From Williamsia sp. DF01-3 (lineage in GTDB: Bacteria; Actinomycetota; Actinomycetes; Mycobacteriales; Mycobacteriaceae), in the NCBI RefSeq assembly GCF_023051145.1, contig NZ_JALKFS010000005.1:3861733-3925732 (forward strand): 64,000 nucleotides of DNA, read 5' to 3'. Of this stretch, positions 1 to 9,532 are shown piece by piece. A model generated the notes under the pieces. That model did not search any database. It was not told the origin of the DNA and saw nothing but the letters and a program-made list of their open reading frames with translations. The first letter of the stretch is position 1, and every line of letters starts with the position of its first letter. Made by a program: the position numbers and the translations under genes.

Positions 1-571
1 GCTGAGCCAGGTTGAGGCTCAACAGATCTGCGTTCGGCTTTGCTCCCCCTGCCTTGTCGATGGCGTCGGCGACACGAGCTTGCGGAGGTAACCGGACCAA
101 TCCGGGACGGTGCACCAAACCGACCACGCTCACCACCAGTTCCGCCGGGGGTGCAGCGCTCGACGCTGGTGGTGCAGTGTCCACCGGGGCTGGGACCCCT
201 GCCGATTCCGGGAAGCTGACGGGGACCTCGGATCCCGCGTCGGGCCCGGCGAACGCGGTATACAGGGCGATCAGAGTTGCCACGATGCCGACCGCCACCA
301 ACCCGATCGCCGCTGCCGGGGTTGAACGCCATCGCCGTCGAAGCGGTCCGGCATCGACGTCGTCGGGGTCATCGGTCCAGTGACCACGTGCGCCGCCGGC
401 CGCGCCCGCCGGCGGGGCATCGCCACCGCCATCGGGCGAATCCGGGTTGTCATGCATCCATTGCGCCGACCCGAGCCAGGCAGGGGCCATCGGTTCTTCC
501 ACCGGGACGGATCGTTCAGGCGTGTCCGACGCGGTCGGCGACGCCGTCAACCGGTCCAGGTTGCTTCTCAT
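1..571 (-). CDS. comEA: ComEA-type DNA-binding competence protein, 3' end beyond window
   Basis: The reverse strand reads open from an ATG at 571 to the left edge, giving 190 residues without a stop. The N-terminal 80 residues are charged and Pro/Gly-rich. A hydrophobic segment at about 87-108, preceded by RRRWR, is a probable single membrane anchor. A Pro/Ala linker follows, then an SLBB-type domain from about 145 (VVSVVGLVHRPG, VADAIDKAGG). This is the usual order in ComEA, whose helix-hairpin-helix pair would lie beyond the edge. The family binds DNA outside the membrane during uptake. It ends the long minus-strand operon after degV, as in mycobacteria, where comEA is followed by a ComEC-like gene. 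Confidence 0.85.
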   Translation of the reverse strand, partial: MRSNLDRLTASPTASDTPERSVPVEEPMAPAWLGSAQWMHDNPDSPDGGGDAPPAGAAGGARGHWTDDPDDVDAGPLRRRWRSTPAAAIGLVAVGIVATLIALYTAFAGPDAGSEVPVSFPESAGVPAPVDTAPPASSAAPPAELVVSVVGLVHRPGLVRLPPQARVADAIDKAGGAKPNADLLSLNLAQ

Positions 572-662
572 ACCCGAACAGTAGGAGGCCGATCTCTGCG
601 TTCAGATCAGAACGCCACCCGGCGACGCGGTGCTGTGGACAACCCGGCGAGTGTTGACAGAG

Positions 663-1511
663 TCAGTCGACATCGATGTGGTCGAGCGACGTTGTCACAG
701 CGATCCCCACCGCACCGCTCCCCACATGTCGCGACAACACGGGTCCGAGGTCGGATTGCACCAGCGAGGTGATGGTGAGCTTGGACTGCAGGGAGTCGAT
801 GATCTGCTCGGCCAATTCGGGTGCGTCACAATGCTGTACACCCAGCGTGATGGGACGGCGTTCGGCGACGTCCACGGCCGTGTCGATCATCTTGGCGATC
901 GCCTTGGACATGGTTCGCTGTTTCTCCTTGAGCGCCAGCGTGCCATCGACCACCCGAAGTATCGGCTTGATCGCGAGGGCCGAGGCGAACAGACGGGTGG
1001 TGGCACCGATGCGACCACTCGACCGCAGGTTCTCGAGTTGTTGTACGCACAGCAGACACTCCGTGGTGGACCCCACCCGGATCGCTGCCTCGTACGCCCG
1101 GTCCATGTCGGCGCCGGTCTCCGCGGTCTGCGCGGCGGCGATCGCCGCGAACCCGACCCCCAGACCCACGGTGCGGGAATCGACCACTCGGATCCGGCCC
1201 TGGAACTTCTCGGCCGCCAGTCTCGCCGAGCCCCATGTCCCGCTGAACCGGCGCGACAGATGCACGGCGATCACGCCGTCGCCGTCGCTGAGGTCGACCG
1301 CCTTCTCATAGGCGGCTTCGAGATCGGCCGGGGAGACGCCGGACGTGGTGGTCTGCGGATCGTTGAAGATGTCCGGGCCGATGTCGTCGACATCCTCGAG
1401 GAGATCCTGCTCGGCGGTCAGCACATGCATGGGTACTTGCTCGATGCGGTACCGCTCGCGGATCGGCGCGGGTAGGCGGGCCGACGAGTCGGTGACGATG
1501 GTGACGGTCAC
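663..1511 (-). CDS. DegV family fatty-acid-binding protein
   Basis: This 282-residue protein matches the full length of the DegV (FakB-like) family. It starts with TDSSARLP (7-14), the loop that helps hold the fatty-acid carboxylate, and carries TTSGVSP at 55-61 and [10 protein letters not shown] at about 84-93, all family hallmarks. FakB-type proteins present bound fatty acids to a FakA kinase; a FakA/DAK-like gene lies at 12541-14220, so the two could work together, though that is inference. The GTG start overlaps the octT stop as GTGA, implying translational coupling. There is no signal peptide, so it should be cytosolic. Confidence 0.88.
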   Translation of the reverse strand: MTVTIVTDSSARLPAPIRERYRIEQVPMHVLTAEQDLLEDVDDIGPDIFNDPQTTTSGVSPADLEAAYEKAVDLSDGDGVIAVHLSRRFSGTWGSARLAAEKFQGRIRVVDSRTVGLGVGFAAIAAAQTAETGADMDRAYEAAIRVGSTTECLLCVQQLENLRSSGRIGATTRLFASALAIKPILRVVDGTLALKEKQRTMSKAIAKMIDTAVDVAERRPITLGVQHCDAPELAEQIIDSLQSKLTITSLVQSDLGPVLSRHVGSGAVGIAVTTSLDHIDVD

Positions 1512-2269
1512 AGTGCCACGCTAGTCGCGGTCGCGGCGGCGACGGCATCGCCCACCAGGTCGGCCACCTCCCGATGACAGCCGAAACCCCAGTGGATCCC
1601 GTCCGGGTTGCCTTCACCGTGGTCGAAATGGCGTGCCGTCGGCTCCAGCAGGTCGACCAGGGGCACGTGCGCCTGCGTCGCCCAATCAGTGATCGCGCCA
1701 ACGGTTTTCGGTCGCCCGGCATGCACGTTCCCGTAGTACGGACTCCGATGGGTGGACGGCAGGCAGGCGACCACCGGCAGGTCGGGGCGAATCGCGACCA
1801 GGGCCTCGTGGATCTTCGTCAGGTAGTCGGTGGTCAACGCGGGCGGCAACGCCAACGGCCATCCGAGCGGCGAGAGTCGCGGCTGCAGCCACCCGTATGC
1901 GTTGCGCACCTGCTGCCGCAGCGCCGGGGGACGGATGTACCGAATCTGCTCACGGAGCGCCGTCGGGAGTGGGGACGGCAACGAATCCATCCCTCCGAAG
2001 GCGAACACCACGGCCTTGGCCCTCGGAACTGCCGACCAGATCCGCGGGTCCTGGGTGAGGGCCCACCACACGTCACGGCTGGTCCAGCCGATGCGCCCGA
2101 ACAGCTCCAGACGCAGATCCAGGCGATCGGCCGCCAGAACCGGCCAGATCCGGGAGTCATCGGCAGGTAGACCACCGGTGGGTCCGTAGTAGGCCAGCGA
2201 GTCGGACAGGACCAGCAGGCTGTCGGGGACCGGCGGTCGACTCGGCGAGTTGCCGTCGCTTGAACTCAT
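1508..2269 (-). CDS. octT: Diglucosylglycerate octanoyltransferase-like SGNH hydrolase
   Basis: 253 residues from the ATG at 2269, chosen because it lies just after the gpgP stop; an upstream ATG would overlap gpgP heavily. The SGNH fold is visible: nucleophile Ser24 in LSDSLAYYG, and the Asp-x-x-His pair in NPDGIHW (D223, H226) near the C-terminus. The segment [14 protein letters not shown] and the position next to gpgP match mycobacterial OctT (Rv2418c), which acylates diglucosylglycerate, an early intermediate of methylglucose lipopolysaccharide. The specific acceptor is assigned from family and context, not from the active site. An unspecific esterase is the alternative. Confidence 0.82.
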   Translation of the reverse strand: MSSSDGNSPSRPPVPDSLLVLSDSLAYYGPTGGLPADDSRIWPVLAADRLDLRLELFGRIGWTSRDVWWALTQDPRIWSAVPRAKAVVFAFGGMDSLPSPLPTALREQIRYIRPPALRQQVRNAYGWLQPRLSPLGWPLALPPALTTDYLTKIHEALVAIRPDLPVVACLPSTHRSPYYGNVHAGRPKTVGAITDWATQAHVPLVDLLEPTARHFDHGEGNPDGIHWGFGCHREVADLVGDAVAAATATSVAL

Positions 2270-2276
2270 CAACAGG

Positions 2277-2945
2277 TCACTGCACTGCGTCGTCGGCGAC
2301 CTCGGCCGATGCGTTCCACACATCGAGCCGCCACGTGGTCTCGTGGTCGGCACCGTGACCGCTCAGCTGAACCCAACTCGTGTTGGCGAGACCCCCGAGC
2401 ACGGGCCAGTGGCTCACCGGCAACCGCAGCAGGCCCGCCGTCATCGCGGCGATGACCCCGCCGTGAGCCACCAGGACCACGGGGGCATCCGCGTCGTCTC
2501 CGCGACCCCAGTCCCCCAACTCGGCCACCAGTTCGTCGACCACCGGCATGCTGCGCTGGGCCACATCGGTGCGACTTTCGCCACCGGGCGGTCGCCATGA
2601 GGCATCGTCGCGCCACACCTTGCGGGCCCCGGGCATCTGGGCATCCACTTCATGGTGGGTCAGACCCTGCCACTCACCGAGATGCGTTTCGCGCAGCCGA
2701 CGATCTGTGGCAACCTCCATGCCCACCTGATCGGCAAGAGCAGCTGCAGTGTCGCGGGCCCGCCGCAGATCGGAGGAGATGATCAACCGAGGGCCGCGTG
2801 CAGCCAGCACCTTCGCCGCCGCGGCGGCCTGCCGAACACCGAGTTCGGACAGGTCGGTGTCGAGTTGTCCCTGCATGCGGCTGCCTGCGTTGTAGTCGGT
2901 CTGACCGTGCCGCAGGAGAAGCAGTCGTCGTACAACCGGGGTCAT
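2277..2945 (-). CDS. gpgP: Glucosyl-3-phosphoglycerate phosphatase, histidine phosphatase family
   Basis: Histidine phosphatase of 222 residues from the ATG at 2945. Longer starts exist up to 3017, but family members begin a few residues before the RHG motif, as here (RHGQTDYN at about 12-19). The second catalytic His is in VAHGG (about 161), the acid is Glu in [12 protein letters not shown] (about 86), and the C-terminal WRLDVWNAS is shared with mycobacterial GpgP. The enzyme dephosphorylates glucosyl-3-phosphoglycerate to glucosylglycerate, the primer for methylglucose lipopolysaccharide, and so sits one step before the octT product. It follows rsfS in the operon. Confidence 0.87.
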   Translation of the reverse strand: MTPVVRRLLLLRHGQTDYNAGSRMQGQLDTDLSELGVRQAAAAAKVLAARGPRLIISSDLRRARDTAAALADQVGMEVATDRRLRETHLGEWQGLTHHEVDAQMPGARKVWRDDASWRPPGGESRTDVAQRSMPVVDELVAELGDWGRGDDADAPVVLVAHGGVIAAMTAGLLRLPVSHWPVLGGLANTSWVQLSGHGADHETTWRLDVWNASAEVADDAVQ

Positions 2946-2985
2946 CCGTTCGACGCTCGAGTCGTGGCCGTCCGGCCGAATCGAC

Positions 2986-3393
2986 TCATTCACCAAGGTC
3001 ACCCCGATCGCTGTCACCGGCTTCCACAGTGGATTCGATTCCGGGGATCTCGATGATCGGGCAGTCTTTCCACAGCCGTTCGAGGGCGTAGAACTCGCGC
3101 TCCTCGTTGTGCAGCACGTGGATCACCACGTCGATGTAGTCGAGGAGGGTCCAGCGGCCTTCTCTGGTCCCCTCCCGACGGACAGGTTTGCTGCCGGCCT
3201 CGCGGAGCTTTTCTTCGATCTCGTCGACGATCGACGCGACCTGACGTTCGTTGTCGGCCGATGCGATCACGAAACAGTCGGTGATCACGAGCTGTTCGGA
3301 CACGTCGATCACGATGACGTTGGCGGCCAACTTGTCGGCGGCCGCGTGGGCGGCCACGGTTGCCATGGAAACCGCCTCGGATGACGCTGTCAC
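2986..3393 (-). CDS. rsfS: Ribosomal silencing factor RsfS
   Basis: 135 residues from the GTG at 3393. The start is fixed by an AAAGG ribosome-binding site just upstream and by a GTGA overlap with the repaired nadD stop. The family core is clear: [48 protein letters not shown] and WKDCPIIEI. RsfS binds L14 on the 50S subunit and blocks subunit joining when nutrients are scarce. The nadD-rsfS pairing is common across bacteria. The open frame extends further upstream, but that part is a shadow of nadD. Confidence 0.92.
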   Translation of the reverse strand: MTASSEAVSMATVAAHAAADKLAANVIVIDVSEQLVITDCFVIASADNERQVASIVDEIEEKLREAGSKPVRREGTREGRWTLLDYIDVVIHVLHNEEREFYALERLWKDCPIIEIPGIESTVEAGDSDRGDLGE

Positions 3394-4045
3394 TGAATGC
3401 CTTTCGATTGGTATAACTTTCGCTTGCTGATGTACTGCACCACCCCGTCGGGAACGAGGTACCACACCGGCCGGCCGGTGCCGCACGCATCCGGCAATCG
3501 GTCGAAGAAATGGCCAGCGCCGGTATCTCCATCAGATGAAGAGTATCGGGCGGCAGCTTGTCGAGGTGCTGGTCGAGATGTGCGGCGCCGAGTTCATACC
3601 CCGGCCGACTCACGCCGACGAAGCTCGCGAACTCGAACAGACCCTCCCAGTTCTGCCACGACAGGATCGATGCCAACGCGTCGGCGCCGGTGATGAAGAA
3701 CAACTCCGCGTCCGGGTTGAGTGTGTGCAGGTCGCGAAGGGTGTCGACGGTGTACGTGTCCCCGTGGCGATCGATGTCCACCCTACTCACCGAGAACCGG
3801 GGGTTGGCCGCAGTGGCGATCACCGTCATCAGATAGCGGTCTTCCGGCGGGCTCACGTTCCGGTCCGACCGGTTCTTCTGCCACGGTCGTCCGGTGGGGA
3901 CAAAGATGACCTCGTCGAGTTCGAACCGGTCGGCGACCTCGCTCGCCGCCACCAGGTGACCGTTGTGGATCGGATCGAAAGTGCCGCCCATCACCCCGAT
4001 CCGCCGACCGCGCGGCTGCTGTGGGTCTGGCGCGATCTCGGGCAT
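3390..4045 (-). CDS. nadD: Nicotinate-nucleotide adenylyltransferase, frameshifted near C-terminus
   Basis: NadD adenylates nicotinate mononucleotide for NAD synthesis. [11 protein letters not shown] (about 20-30) is the nucleotide-binding loop and ISSTDCR (about 179-185) the C-terminal signature. After about residue 189 the frame is lost. Adding one base near 3471-3479 (GCACC read as GCACCC on the coding strand) continues with [16 protein letters not shown] and [12 protein letters not shown], stops at 3390 with a GTGA overlap into rsfS, and gives 218 residues, the normal length. Without repair the frame runs on through rsfS to 3014. The start could also be a GTG at 4078. As nadD is normally essential, a sequencing error is more likely than a pseudogene. 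Confidence 0.88.
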
Positions 4046-4084
4046 AGGGGCTGAGTGTACTGAGCGTGTGAGGTCCACAGCAGA

Positions 4085-5485
4085 TCAGACCGGCAACAGG
4101 TTGGCGATGACCTTGGCGAGTTGACCGGCGTTGCGACATTCGTGCATCTCGATGACCGCCGAGTAGGTGCCGGCCACCGAGTCCCCCGTGTCCCAGTTCA
4201 CCGCGGCTTCCGGATTGAGCCAATACGCATGCCGGGTGCTCTCGACCATGCGCGTGAGCGCATCGAGTTGGGGGTCGTGGTAGTTGTTGCGCCCGTCGCC
4301 CAGGATCAGTAGAGCGCCCCGGCGCGTGAGGGCATCGAGGTGGTCGTCCGCGAATCCGCCGAACGCGTGACCGTAGTCCGAGTGACCGTCGCGGGTGATC
4401 AATCGGGCGCCGGCGAGCATCTCGCGCACAGCTGTCGCGAAGTCGAGATCGGGCCCGTCGAAATGTTCGGTGACCTCGTCCACGGTGTCGACGAAAGCGA
4501 ACACCCTGACCTTCGAGAACTGTTGGCGTAGGGCGTAGACGAGCTGCAGGGTGAACTGCGAGAACCCGGCCACCGAGCCCGAGACATCGCACAGGACAAC
4601 CAATTCCGGCCGACCGGGCCGAGGTTTGCGGCGCACCAGGTCGATCGGGACGCCTCCGGTGGACATCGACGCACGCAGCGTTTTACGTACGTCGATCGAC
4701 CCACGGTGGGCGCGTCGCCTGCGGATCTCGAGGCGCGCCGCCAGTAACCGTGCCAGCGGAGCGATGGTGCGACGGACCTCCGCAAGATCAGCTGCGCCGG
4801 CGGAGAGGAAATTGACCCGTTCGGGGAGATTGGGGACCGCGTACTGCGAGACCTGCTCGCGGCCGTTCCGCTGGGCCATCCGGCGCTTGGTTTCCTGCTC
4901 GATCAGCGACCTGAACTTCTGTACCCGGTCGGCCGCGGCTCGCCGGTACAGCGGTTCGGTGCCGGCGGTCTCGTCTCCCGCTCCGGCTGCCATGGCGGCG
5001 GCGATCTGCGCGATGAGGGTCTGGGGATTGATCGTCGACATCGCCTGATACGTGGAGAACGCCGGACCGCGATTGGATCGGTAACTGCCGAGTTGCGCCA
5101 CAGCCATCGCCGCGAATGCGGCCAGTTCGGCCTGCGCCTGCGGTGAGTCGTCCGCGAGCAACTCGGCGAGCCGTTCGCGCACTGCGTCCACGTCGATGTT
5201 CCCGTCGGCGTCAGGCGTGAACGCGTCGTCGTCGACGCCGCTGCGTTCGCCCATGCCCAACGGGAACCAGAGGTCGAAGACGGAATCGAACACCCGGCGG
5301 TGTCCGTTGTCGTGCAGGAGTGTGCACGCCATGCCCTCACGGAAGCTGTCCCGATCGAGCAGATCCAGCACTGCCGTCGCCTGGCCCGCATCGATCAGGT
5401 TGGCCGGTCCGACGATGATGCCCCGGGCCCGCAGATCATCCACGAATCCGGTGAGCTGGCTGATGAACGGGGCATCCACGGGCAC
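4085..5485 (-). CDS. VWA domain-containing CoxE-like protein
   Basis: 466 residues with no signal peptide. The N-terminal half is helical and Ala-rich. The C-terminal half is a von Willebrand A domain with the metal-binding motif DVSGS at about 300-304 and a later GDGRNNYHD at about 396-404. It lies 2 bases after the MoxR gene. MoxR ATPase plus VWA protein is a classic pair in which the ATPase remodels or loads a metalloenzyme or other client and the VWA protein recruits it. The same pair precedes nadD in mycobacteria (Rv2425c/Rv2426c). The client is not evident in this window. Confidence 0.85.
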   Translation of the reverse strand: MPVDAPFISQLTGFVDDLRARGIIVGPANLIDAGQATAVLDLLDRDSFREGMACTLLHDNGHRRVFDSVFDLWFPLGMGERSGVDDDAFTPDADGNIDVDAVRERLAELLADDSPQAQAELAAFAAMAVAQLGSYRSNRGPAFSTYQAMSTINPQTLIAQIAAAMAAGAGDETAGTEPLYRRAAADRVQKFRSLIEQETKRRMAQRNGREQVSQYAVPNLPERVNFLSAGAADLAEVRRTIAPLARLLAARLEIRRRRAHRGSIDVRKTLRASMSTGGVPIDLVRRKPRPGRPELVVLCDVSGSVAGFSQFTLQLVYALRQQFSKVRVFAFVDTVDEVTEHFDGPDLDFATAVREMLAGARLITRDGHSDYGHAFGGFADDHLDALTRRGALLILGDGRNNYHDPQLDALTRMVESTRHAYWLNPEAAVNWDTGDSVAGTYSAVIEMHECRNAGQLAKVIANLLPV

Positions 5486-5487
5486 GC

Positions 5488-6369
5488 TCAGCTCAACTTC
5501 AGCTCTTTGAGCGCGGTGGCGAGGTCGGGACGGTGTTTGAGGACCACACCGAGGGTTTTCGCGATGACTCCGTCGTCGATCCGCGCCCCGGGCTTCTCCC
5601 CCACTCCCAGGGCGAGCAAGGTGTTGGCCCAGTCGATCGTCTCGGCCACCGATGGCTTCTTACGGATGTCGAGGGTGCGGAGAACTCCGATGATGCGCAC
5701 CAGTTCCTTCGCGACGGATTCGGCGAGCTGCGGGACACGACTGGCGAGGATCTCGCGCTCGCGGGCCGCGTCGGGGAAGTCGATGTAGAGGTACAGGCAG
5801 CGTCGCTTGAGGGCTTCGGACAATTCGCGCGTCGCGTTGGAGGTGAGCAGGACGATGGGCCGCCGATCGGCGGTCACGGTGCCCATCTCCGGGATGGTGA
5901 TCGCAAAGTCGCTGAGCACCTCGAGCAACAGGCCTTCGATGTCGACGTCGGCCTTGTCGACCTCATCGATCAGCAGCACCGTCGGGCCCGGCTGCGAGAT
6001 CGCTTTCAACAGTGGCCGGGGCAGGAGGAACTCGTCCGAGAAGATGTCGGCTTTCGTCTCGTCCCATCCGCGCTGCCCTGTCGCCTGGATGGCGAGGATC
6101 TGTTTGGCGTGATTCCACTCATAGAGTGCACGAGCCTCGTCGATGCCCTCATAACACTGCAGTCGCACCAGATCGGCGTTCGTCGACTGCGAGATGGCGC
6201 GAGCGAGTTCGGTTTTACCCACACCGGCCGGTCCCTCGACCAGGAGCGGTTTGCCCAGCCGGTCGGCAAGGAACACCGACGTGGAGGTCGCGTCGTCGGC
6301 GAGATAGCCAACGCCGGCAAGCGTTTCGCGGACGCCGGGCACATCGGTGAAACTAGGCTGTACGCCCAC
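5488..6369 (-). CDS. MoxR family AAA+ ATPase
   Basis: 293 residues, the usual MoxR length. Walker A is GPAGVGKT at about 46-53, Walker B LLIDEVDKA at about 132-140, and LLTSNATREL supplies sensor 1. MoxR ATPases act as chaperone-like remodelers together with VWA partners; the next gene encodes such a partner. It lies between proA and the VWA gene, all on the same strand. It is annotated by family only; no sequence feature identifies what it activates. Confidence 0.88.
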   Translation of the reverse strand: MGVQPSFTDVPGVRETLAGVGYLADDATSTSVFLADRLGKPLLVEGPAGVGKTELARAISQSTNADLVRLQCYEGIDEARALYEWNHAKQILAIQATGQRGWDETKADIFSDEFLLPRPLLKAISQPGPTVLLIDEVDKADVDIEGLLLEVLSDFAITIPEMGTVTADRRPIVLLTSNATRELSEALKRRCLYLYIDFPDAAREREILASRVPQLAESVAKELVRIIGVLRTLDIRKKPSVAETIDWANTLLALGVGEKPGARIDDGVIAKTLGVVLKHRPDLATALKELKLS

Positions 6370-6420
6370 AGGTCACTCCTCAGGATCGAAAATCAGGTGT
6401 CGGCCGGCTCGTCCACCGGG

Positions 6421-7716
6421 TCAGCGAGGCCGCGTCTGGCCGTTCCCCCACGCGATCCACTTCGTGGACGTGAGTTCCGGGAGTCCCATCGGCCCACGGG
6501 CATGCAACTTCTGTGTGGAGATACCGATCTCGGCACCGAAGCCGAACTGTTCACCGTCGGTGAATGCGGTGGACGCGTTCACCATCACCGCGGCGGCATC
6601 GACGCGGTTGGTGAACTCTTCGGCGGCAGCGAGGTCTGTGGTGACGATGGCCTCGGTGTGGCTGGTGCCGTACCGGTCGATGTGGTCGATCGCCTCGTCG
6701 ATCCCACCCACGATCTTCACAGCGATGTCGAGGGTGAGGTATTCGTCGGCCCAGTCCTGCTCGGTGGCCGGAACCATGCCCGGTTCGTCCCCGTGGATGG
6801 TCACGCCTGAGGTCTGCAAGACCTGGGTCAGGCGCGGCAGTGCGGTCTCCGCGATGGCCCGGTCGACCAAGACGGTCTCGGCGGTGTTGCAGACGCTCGG
6901 CCGGCGGGTCTTGGAGTTGATCACCAGATCCTCGGCCATATCGAGGTCGGCGGCTGCGTGAATGTATATGTGGCAGTTGCCCGTACCGGTCTCGATGGTC
7001 GGCACGGCCGCGTTCTCCACCACTGCCTTGATCAACCCGGCCCCGCCACGTGGGATGACCACATCGACCAGTCCACGAGCTCGGATCAGATGGGTCACAC
7101 TCGACCGGTCGTCGGACGGGAGCAGTTGGACGGCATCAGCGGGTACACCAGCAGCGGTCAGCGTCTCGCGCAGGATGCGTACCAGCTCTGCGTTCGAACC
7201 CGCGGCGGACGACGACCCACGAAGCAGGGCAGCGTTACCCGATTTCAGCGCGATGCCGAATGCGTCGACGGTGACGTTGGGCCGCGCCTCGTACACCATC
7301 CCGACGACACCGAGGGGCACCCGGACCTGACGCAACTGCATCCCGTTGGGCAGCGTCTTGCCCTGGATGACGTCGCCGATCGGATCGGGCAGAACGGCGA
7401 CTTGCCGCAGCCCCTGGGCGATGCCCTCGACGCGGTCGGAAGTCAGACGCAGGCGGTCGATGAGACTGGCCTCCACACCCGCAGCCTCGGCCCGGGCGAC
7501 ATCGCCGGCGTTCGCCGCCAGAATGGCATCGGTCTGGACGAGAAGAGCCTCCGCTGCATCATGCAGCACCTGGTTCTTCTGGATGGTCGTCAGTCGGGCC
7601 AGCATCCTGGACGCAGCTTTCGCCGCGGTCGCCTGGGCACGAACGATCTGTTCGACATCAGCCGCAGTGGTGATGGAAGCACTCATCGGTCCAGGATAAG
7701 GGTTCGGGGAGTTCAT
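6421..7716 (-). CDS. proA: Gamma-glutamyl phosphate reductase
   Basis: ProA reduces gamma-glutamyl phosphate to glutamate semialdehyde with NADPH in proline synthesis. The 431-residue frame has the catalytic Cys in [10 protein letters not shown] (C276), the NADP-binding segment LLRGSSSAA, and the family C-terminus [21 protein letters not shown]. The ATG at 7716 overlaps the stop of the upstream crotonase gene as ATGA. An internal ATG at 7686 (421 residues) fits homologous N-termini equally well. proB is not in the window. Confidence 0.93.
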   Translation of the reverse strand: MNSPNPYPGPMSASITTAADVEQIVRAQATAAKAASRMLARLTTIQKNQVLHDAAEALLVQTDAILAANAGDVARAEAAGVEASLIDRLRLTSDRVEGIAQGLRQVAVLPDPIGDVIQGKTLPNGMQLRQVRVPLGVVGMVYEARPNVTVDAFGIALKSGNAALLRGSSSAAGSNAELVRILRETLTAAGVPADAVQLLPSDDRSSVTHLIRARGLVDVVIPRGGAGLIKAVVENAAVPTIETGTGNCHIYIHAAADLDMAEDLVINSKTRRPSVCNTAETVLVDRAIAETALPRLTQVLQTSGVTIHGDEPGMVPATEQDWADEYLTLDIAVKIVGGIDEAIDHIDRYGTSHTEAIVTTDLAAAEEFTNRVDAAAVMVNASTAFTDGEQFGFGAEIGISTQKLHARGPMGLPELTSTKWIAWGNGQTRPR

Positions 7717-8522
7717 CCCTGATCGACGTCACCCTGGCGACCGTCTTGTGCGATGTCGAACGAGCCATGGCGGCCCGCTCCCCCTGCGAACCGAGAAGCA
7801 CCGGCCACGGTGTCGCTTGCCAACGACGTCAGTCCGTGCGCGAACTCATTGCTCAGTGCATCTCTCTCTGCCATACCTTCCTGCTCGATCACCGACAGCC
7901 GGTCCTGACGTAGACACGTCTGCGGGAATGCAGCGATCTCGCGCGCGAGATGCTTCGCGGCGCGCACCGCTTCGCCGTGCGGCACCACCCTGTTCACCAA
8001 CCCGATGTGGTGGGCTTCCGCCGCCGAGACGGCCCGTCCGGTCAGGATGAGATCCATCGCGTGCGAGGTGCCGATCAGGCGCGGCAACCGTACGGTGCCG
8101 CCGTCGACCAGCGGCACACCCCACCGGCGACAGAACACACCGAGCACCGCGTCATCCTCGGCTATCCGCATGTCGGCCCACAAGGCCAGTTCGAGTCCGC
8201 CGGCGACCGCATGTCCGCTGATGGCTGCGATCACCGGTTTGGACAGTTGCATTCGCGTCGGTCCCATCGGGCCATCGCCGTCGGGCTCCACCCGGTTGAC
8301 CTTGTCTCCCGTCGCAACCGCTTTGAGATCTGCACCGGCGCAGAAGGTTCCACCCTCTCCGTGCAGCACCGCGACCGCGGCGTCGGAATCGGCATCAAAC
8401 GCGCGAAAGGCGTCCGCCAGCGCTGCGGCGGTCTCGCCGTCGACGGCGTTGCGCACGTCGGGCCGATTGATGCCGATCGTGGTGACCGATCCTTCGCGGC
8501 GCACCACCACTGTGTTCGTCAT
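7713..8522 (-). CDS. Enoyl-CoA hydratase/isomerase (crotonase) family protein
   Basis: 269-residue crotonase-fold protein started by ATG after an AAGGGAGAG ribosome-binding site. The CoA/oxyanion-hole motif [10 protein letters not shown] is at about 58-67, and [12 protein letters not shown] contains the first catalytic Glu position (E112). The segment that usually carries the second catalytic Glu reads [13 protein letters not shown], with no acid at the expected place, so it may not be a true hydratase. It is first in the operon that continues into proA, an arrangement without obvious metabolic logic. Confidence 0.82.
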   Translation of the reverse strand: MTNTVVVRREGSVTTIGINRPDVRNAVDGETAAALADAFRAFDADSDAAVAVLHGEGGTFCAGADLKAVATGDKVNRVEPDGDGPMGPTRMQLSKPVIAAISGHAVAGGLELALWADMRIAEDDAVLGVFCRRWGVPLVDGGTVRLPRLIGTSHAMDLILTGRAVSAAEAHHIGLVNRVVPHGEAVRAAKHLAREIAAFPQTCLRQDRLSVIEQEGMAERDALSNEFAHGLTSLASDTVAGASRFAGGAGRHGSFDIAQDGRQGDVDQG

Positions 8523-8596
8523 GTCTCTCCCTTGGCCGGATGGGTCCGAACGTATCGCCGAAACCGCAGCGGCGACGCCACTTCGCGCAGCCGGAC

Positions 8597-9481
8597 CTAT
8601 CTGCGGGACGCGACGTAGTCCGTCGCTCTGGCTGCGGACCGGCGTGCCGCCGACTGCAGATCCGATCCCGCGGCCAGGTATGCAGCAAGAGAGCCGACGA
8701 AGTGGTCACCGGCTCCCGTTGTGTCATGTGCGTGCACCTTCTCGACGTCGAACGTCTCGACCGAGCCGTTCGCGGCAACCACCACGCCGCGGGCGCCGAG
8801 AGTGATGACCACCGACCGCGCCACCTCCAGCAGTCGCCGGGCCATGTCACCGGGATCAGTGAGCCGGCGGTCGGCGCAGTAGTACTCGGCCTCCACCGCG
8901 TTGACAACCAACGGGTCGGCCGCGCTCAAGATGTTGTTGTCCAGCGGGGCGACCGGGCTGGGGTTGAGGATGAAACGACAGTCGCCGGCTTCGGTCCACC
9001 CCACCACGGCCGCCGTCACCGACCGTGGTGATTCCAGTTGCGTCAGAACCACTTTCGGGTCGAGAGCGTCGAGCGCAGCGGTGACATGGTCCGCCGAGAC
9101 CTGATCGTTGGCACCGGAGATGACGATGATGCTGTTGTCGCCATCGGCATCGACCTCGATGACGGCGCGGCCACTGGCGCCGGCCACCTCGACGACGTGG
9201 CGGGTGTCCACGCCGGCGGCGTCCTGATGCCGGCGCATCGTTGTACCCGCGTCGTCGTCGCCCACTGCACCGATCAGGGCGGTGGGGCCGATGTCTGCGG
9301 CCGCGAGTGCTTGATTCGCCCCTTTTCCGCCGGGTCGTTCCACGTAGCTCGTGCCCATCACCGTCTCGCCGACCCGTGGCCGGCGGTCGGTGCGGACCAC
9401 GAGGTCCAGGTTCAACGTGCCGACCACTGCCACAAGGGGCGTATCGGTCCTCGAAGATGTCGGCGTCTGAGGATTGTCCAT
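8597..9481 (-). CDS. rbsK: PfkB family carbohydrate kinase, ribokinase-like
   Basis: About 294 residues from the ATG at 9481; an ATG at 9490 is the alternative, but a GAGGGAAG box abuts it, which favours the inner start. PfkB signatures are the GGKGANQA loop about 55 residues in and DTTGAGDHF near residue 260, whose last Asp is the catalytic base. NLDL near the N-terminus and the long GGKGANQA element favour ribokinase over other PfkB members. The reaction would be ribose to ribose-5-phosphate. No ribose transporter is nearby, so the substrate is inferred. Confidence 0.82.
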   Translation of the reverse strand: MDNPQTPTSSRTDTPLVAVVGTLNLDLVVRTDRRPRVGETVMGTSYVERPGGKGANQALAAADIGPTALIGAVGDDDAGTTMRRHQDAAGVDTRHVVEVAGASGRAVIEVDADGDNSIIVISGANDQVSADHVTAALDALDPKVVLTQLESPRSVTAAVVGWTEAGDCRFILNPSPVAPLDNNILSAADPLVVNAVEAEYYCADRRLTDPGDMARRLLEVARSVVITLGARGVVVAANGSVETFDVEKVHAHDTTGAGDHFVGSLAAYLAAGSDLQSAARRSAARATDYVASRR

Positions 9482-9532
9482 GTCCAACATCTTCCCTCAC
9501 CGTCACCTCTGCGGGACAGCTCGCGGCCGCGA

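Noticed and set aside
3014-3390. NadD C-terminal extension of about 135 residues through rsfS
   Set aside because: The extension is Arg-rich shadow translation of rsfS caused by the frame loss; normal NadD ends at 3390.
3471-3479. Programmed ribosomal frameshift in nadD and the other broken genes
   Set aside because: No A/U-rich slippery heptamer or downstream pseudoknot was seen, and unrelated housekeeping genes would all need it. Single-base loss in C/G runs is simpler.
5533-6810. Plus-strand open frame opposite moxR and proA
   Set aside because: Crosses two well-supported minus-strand genes and has no protein family features.
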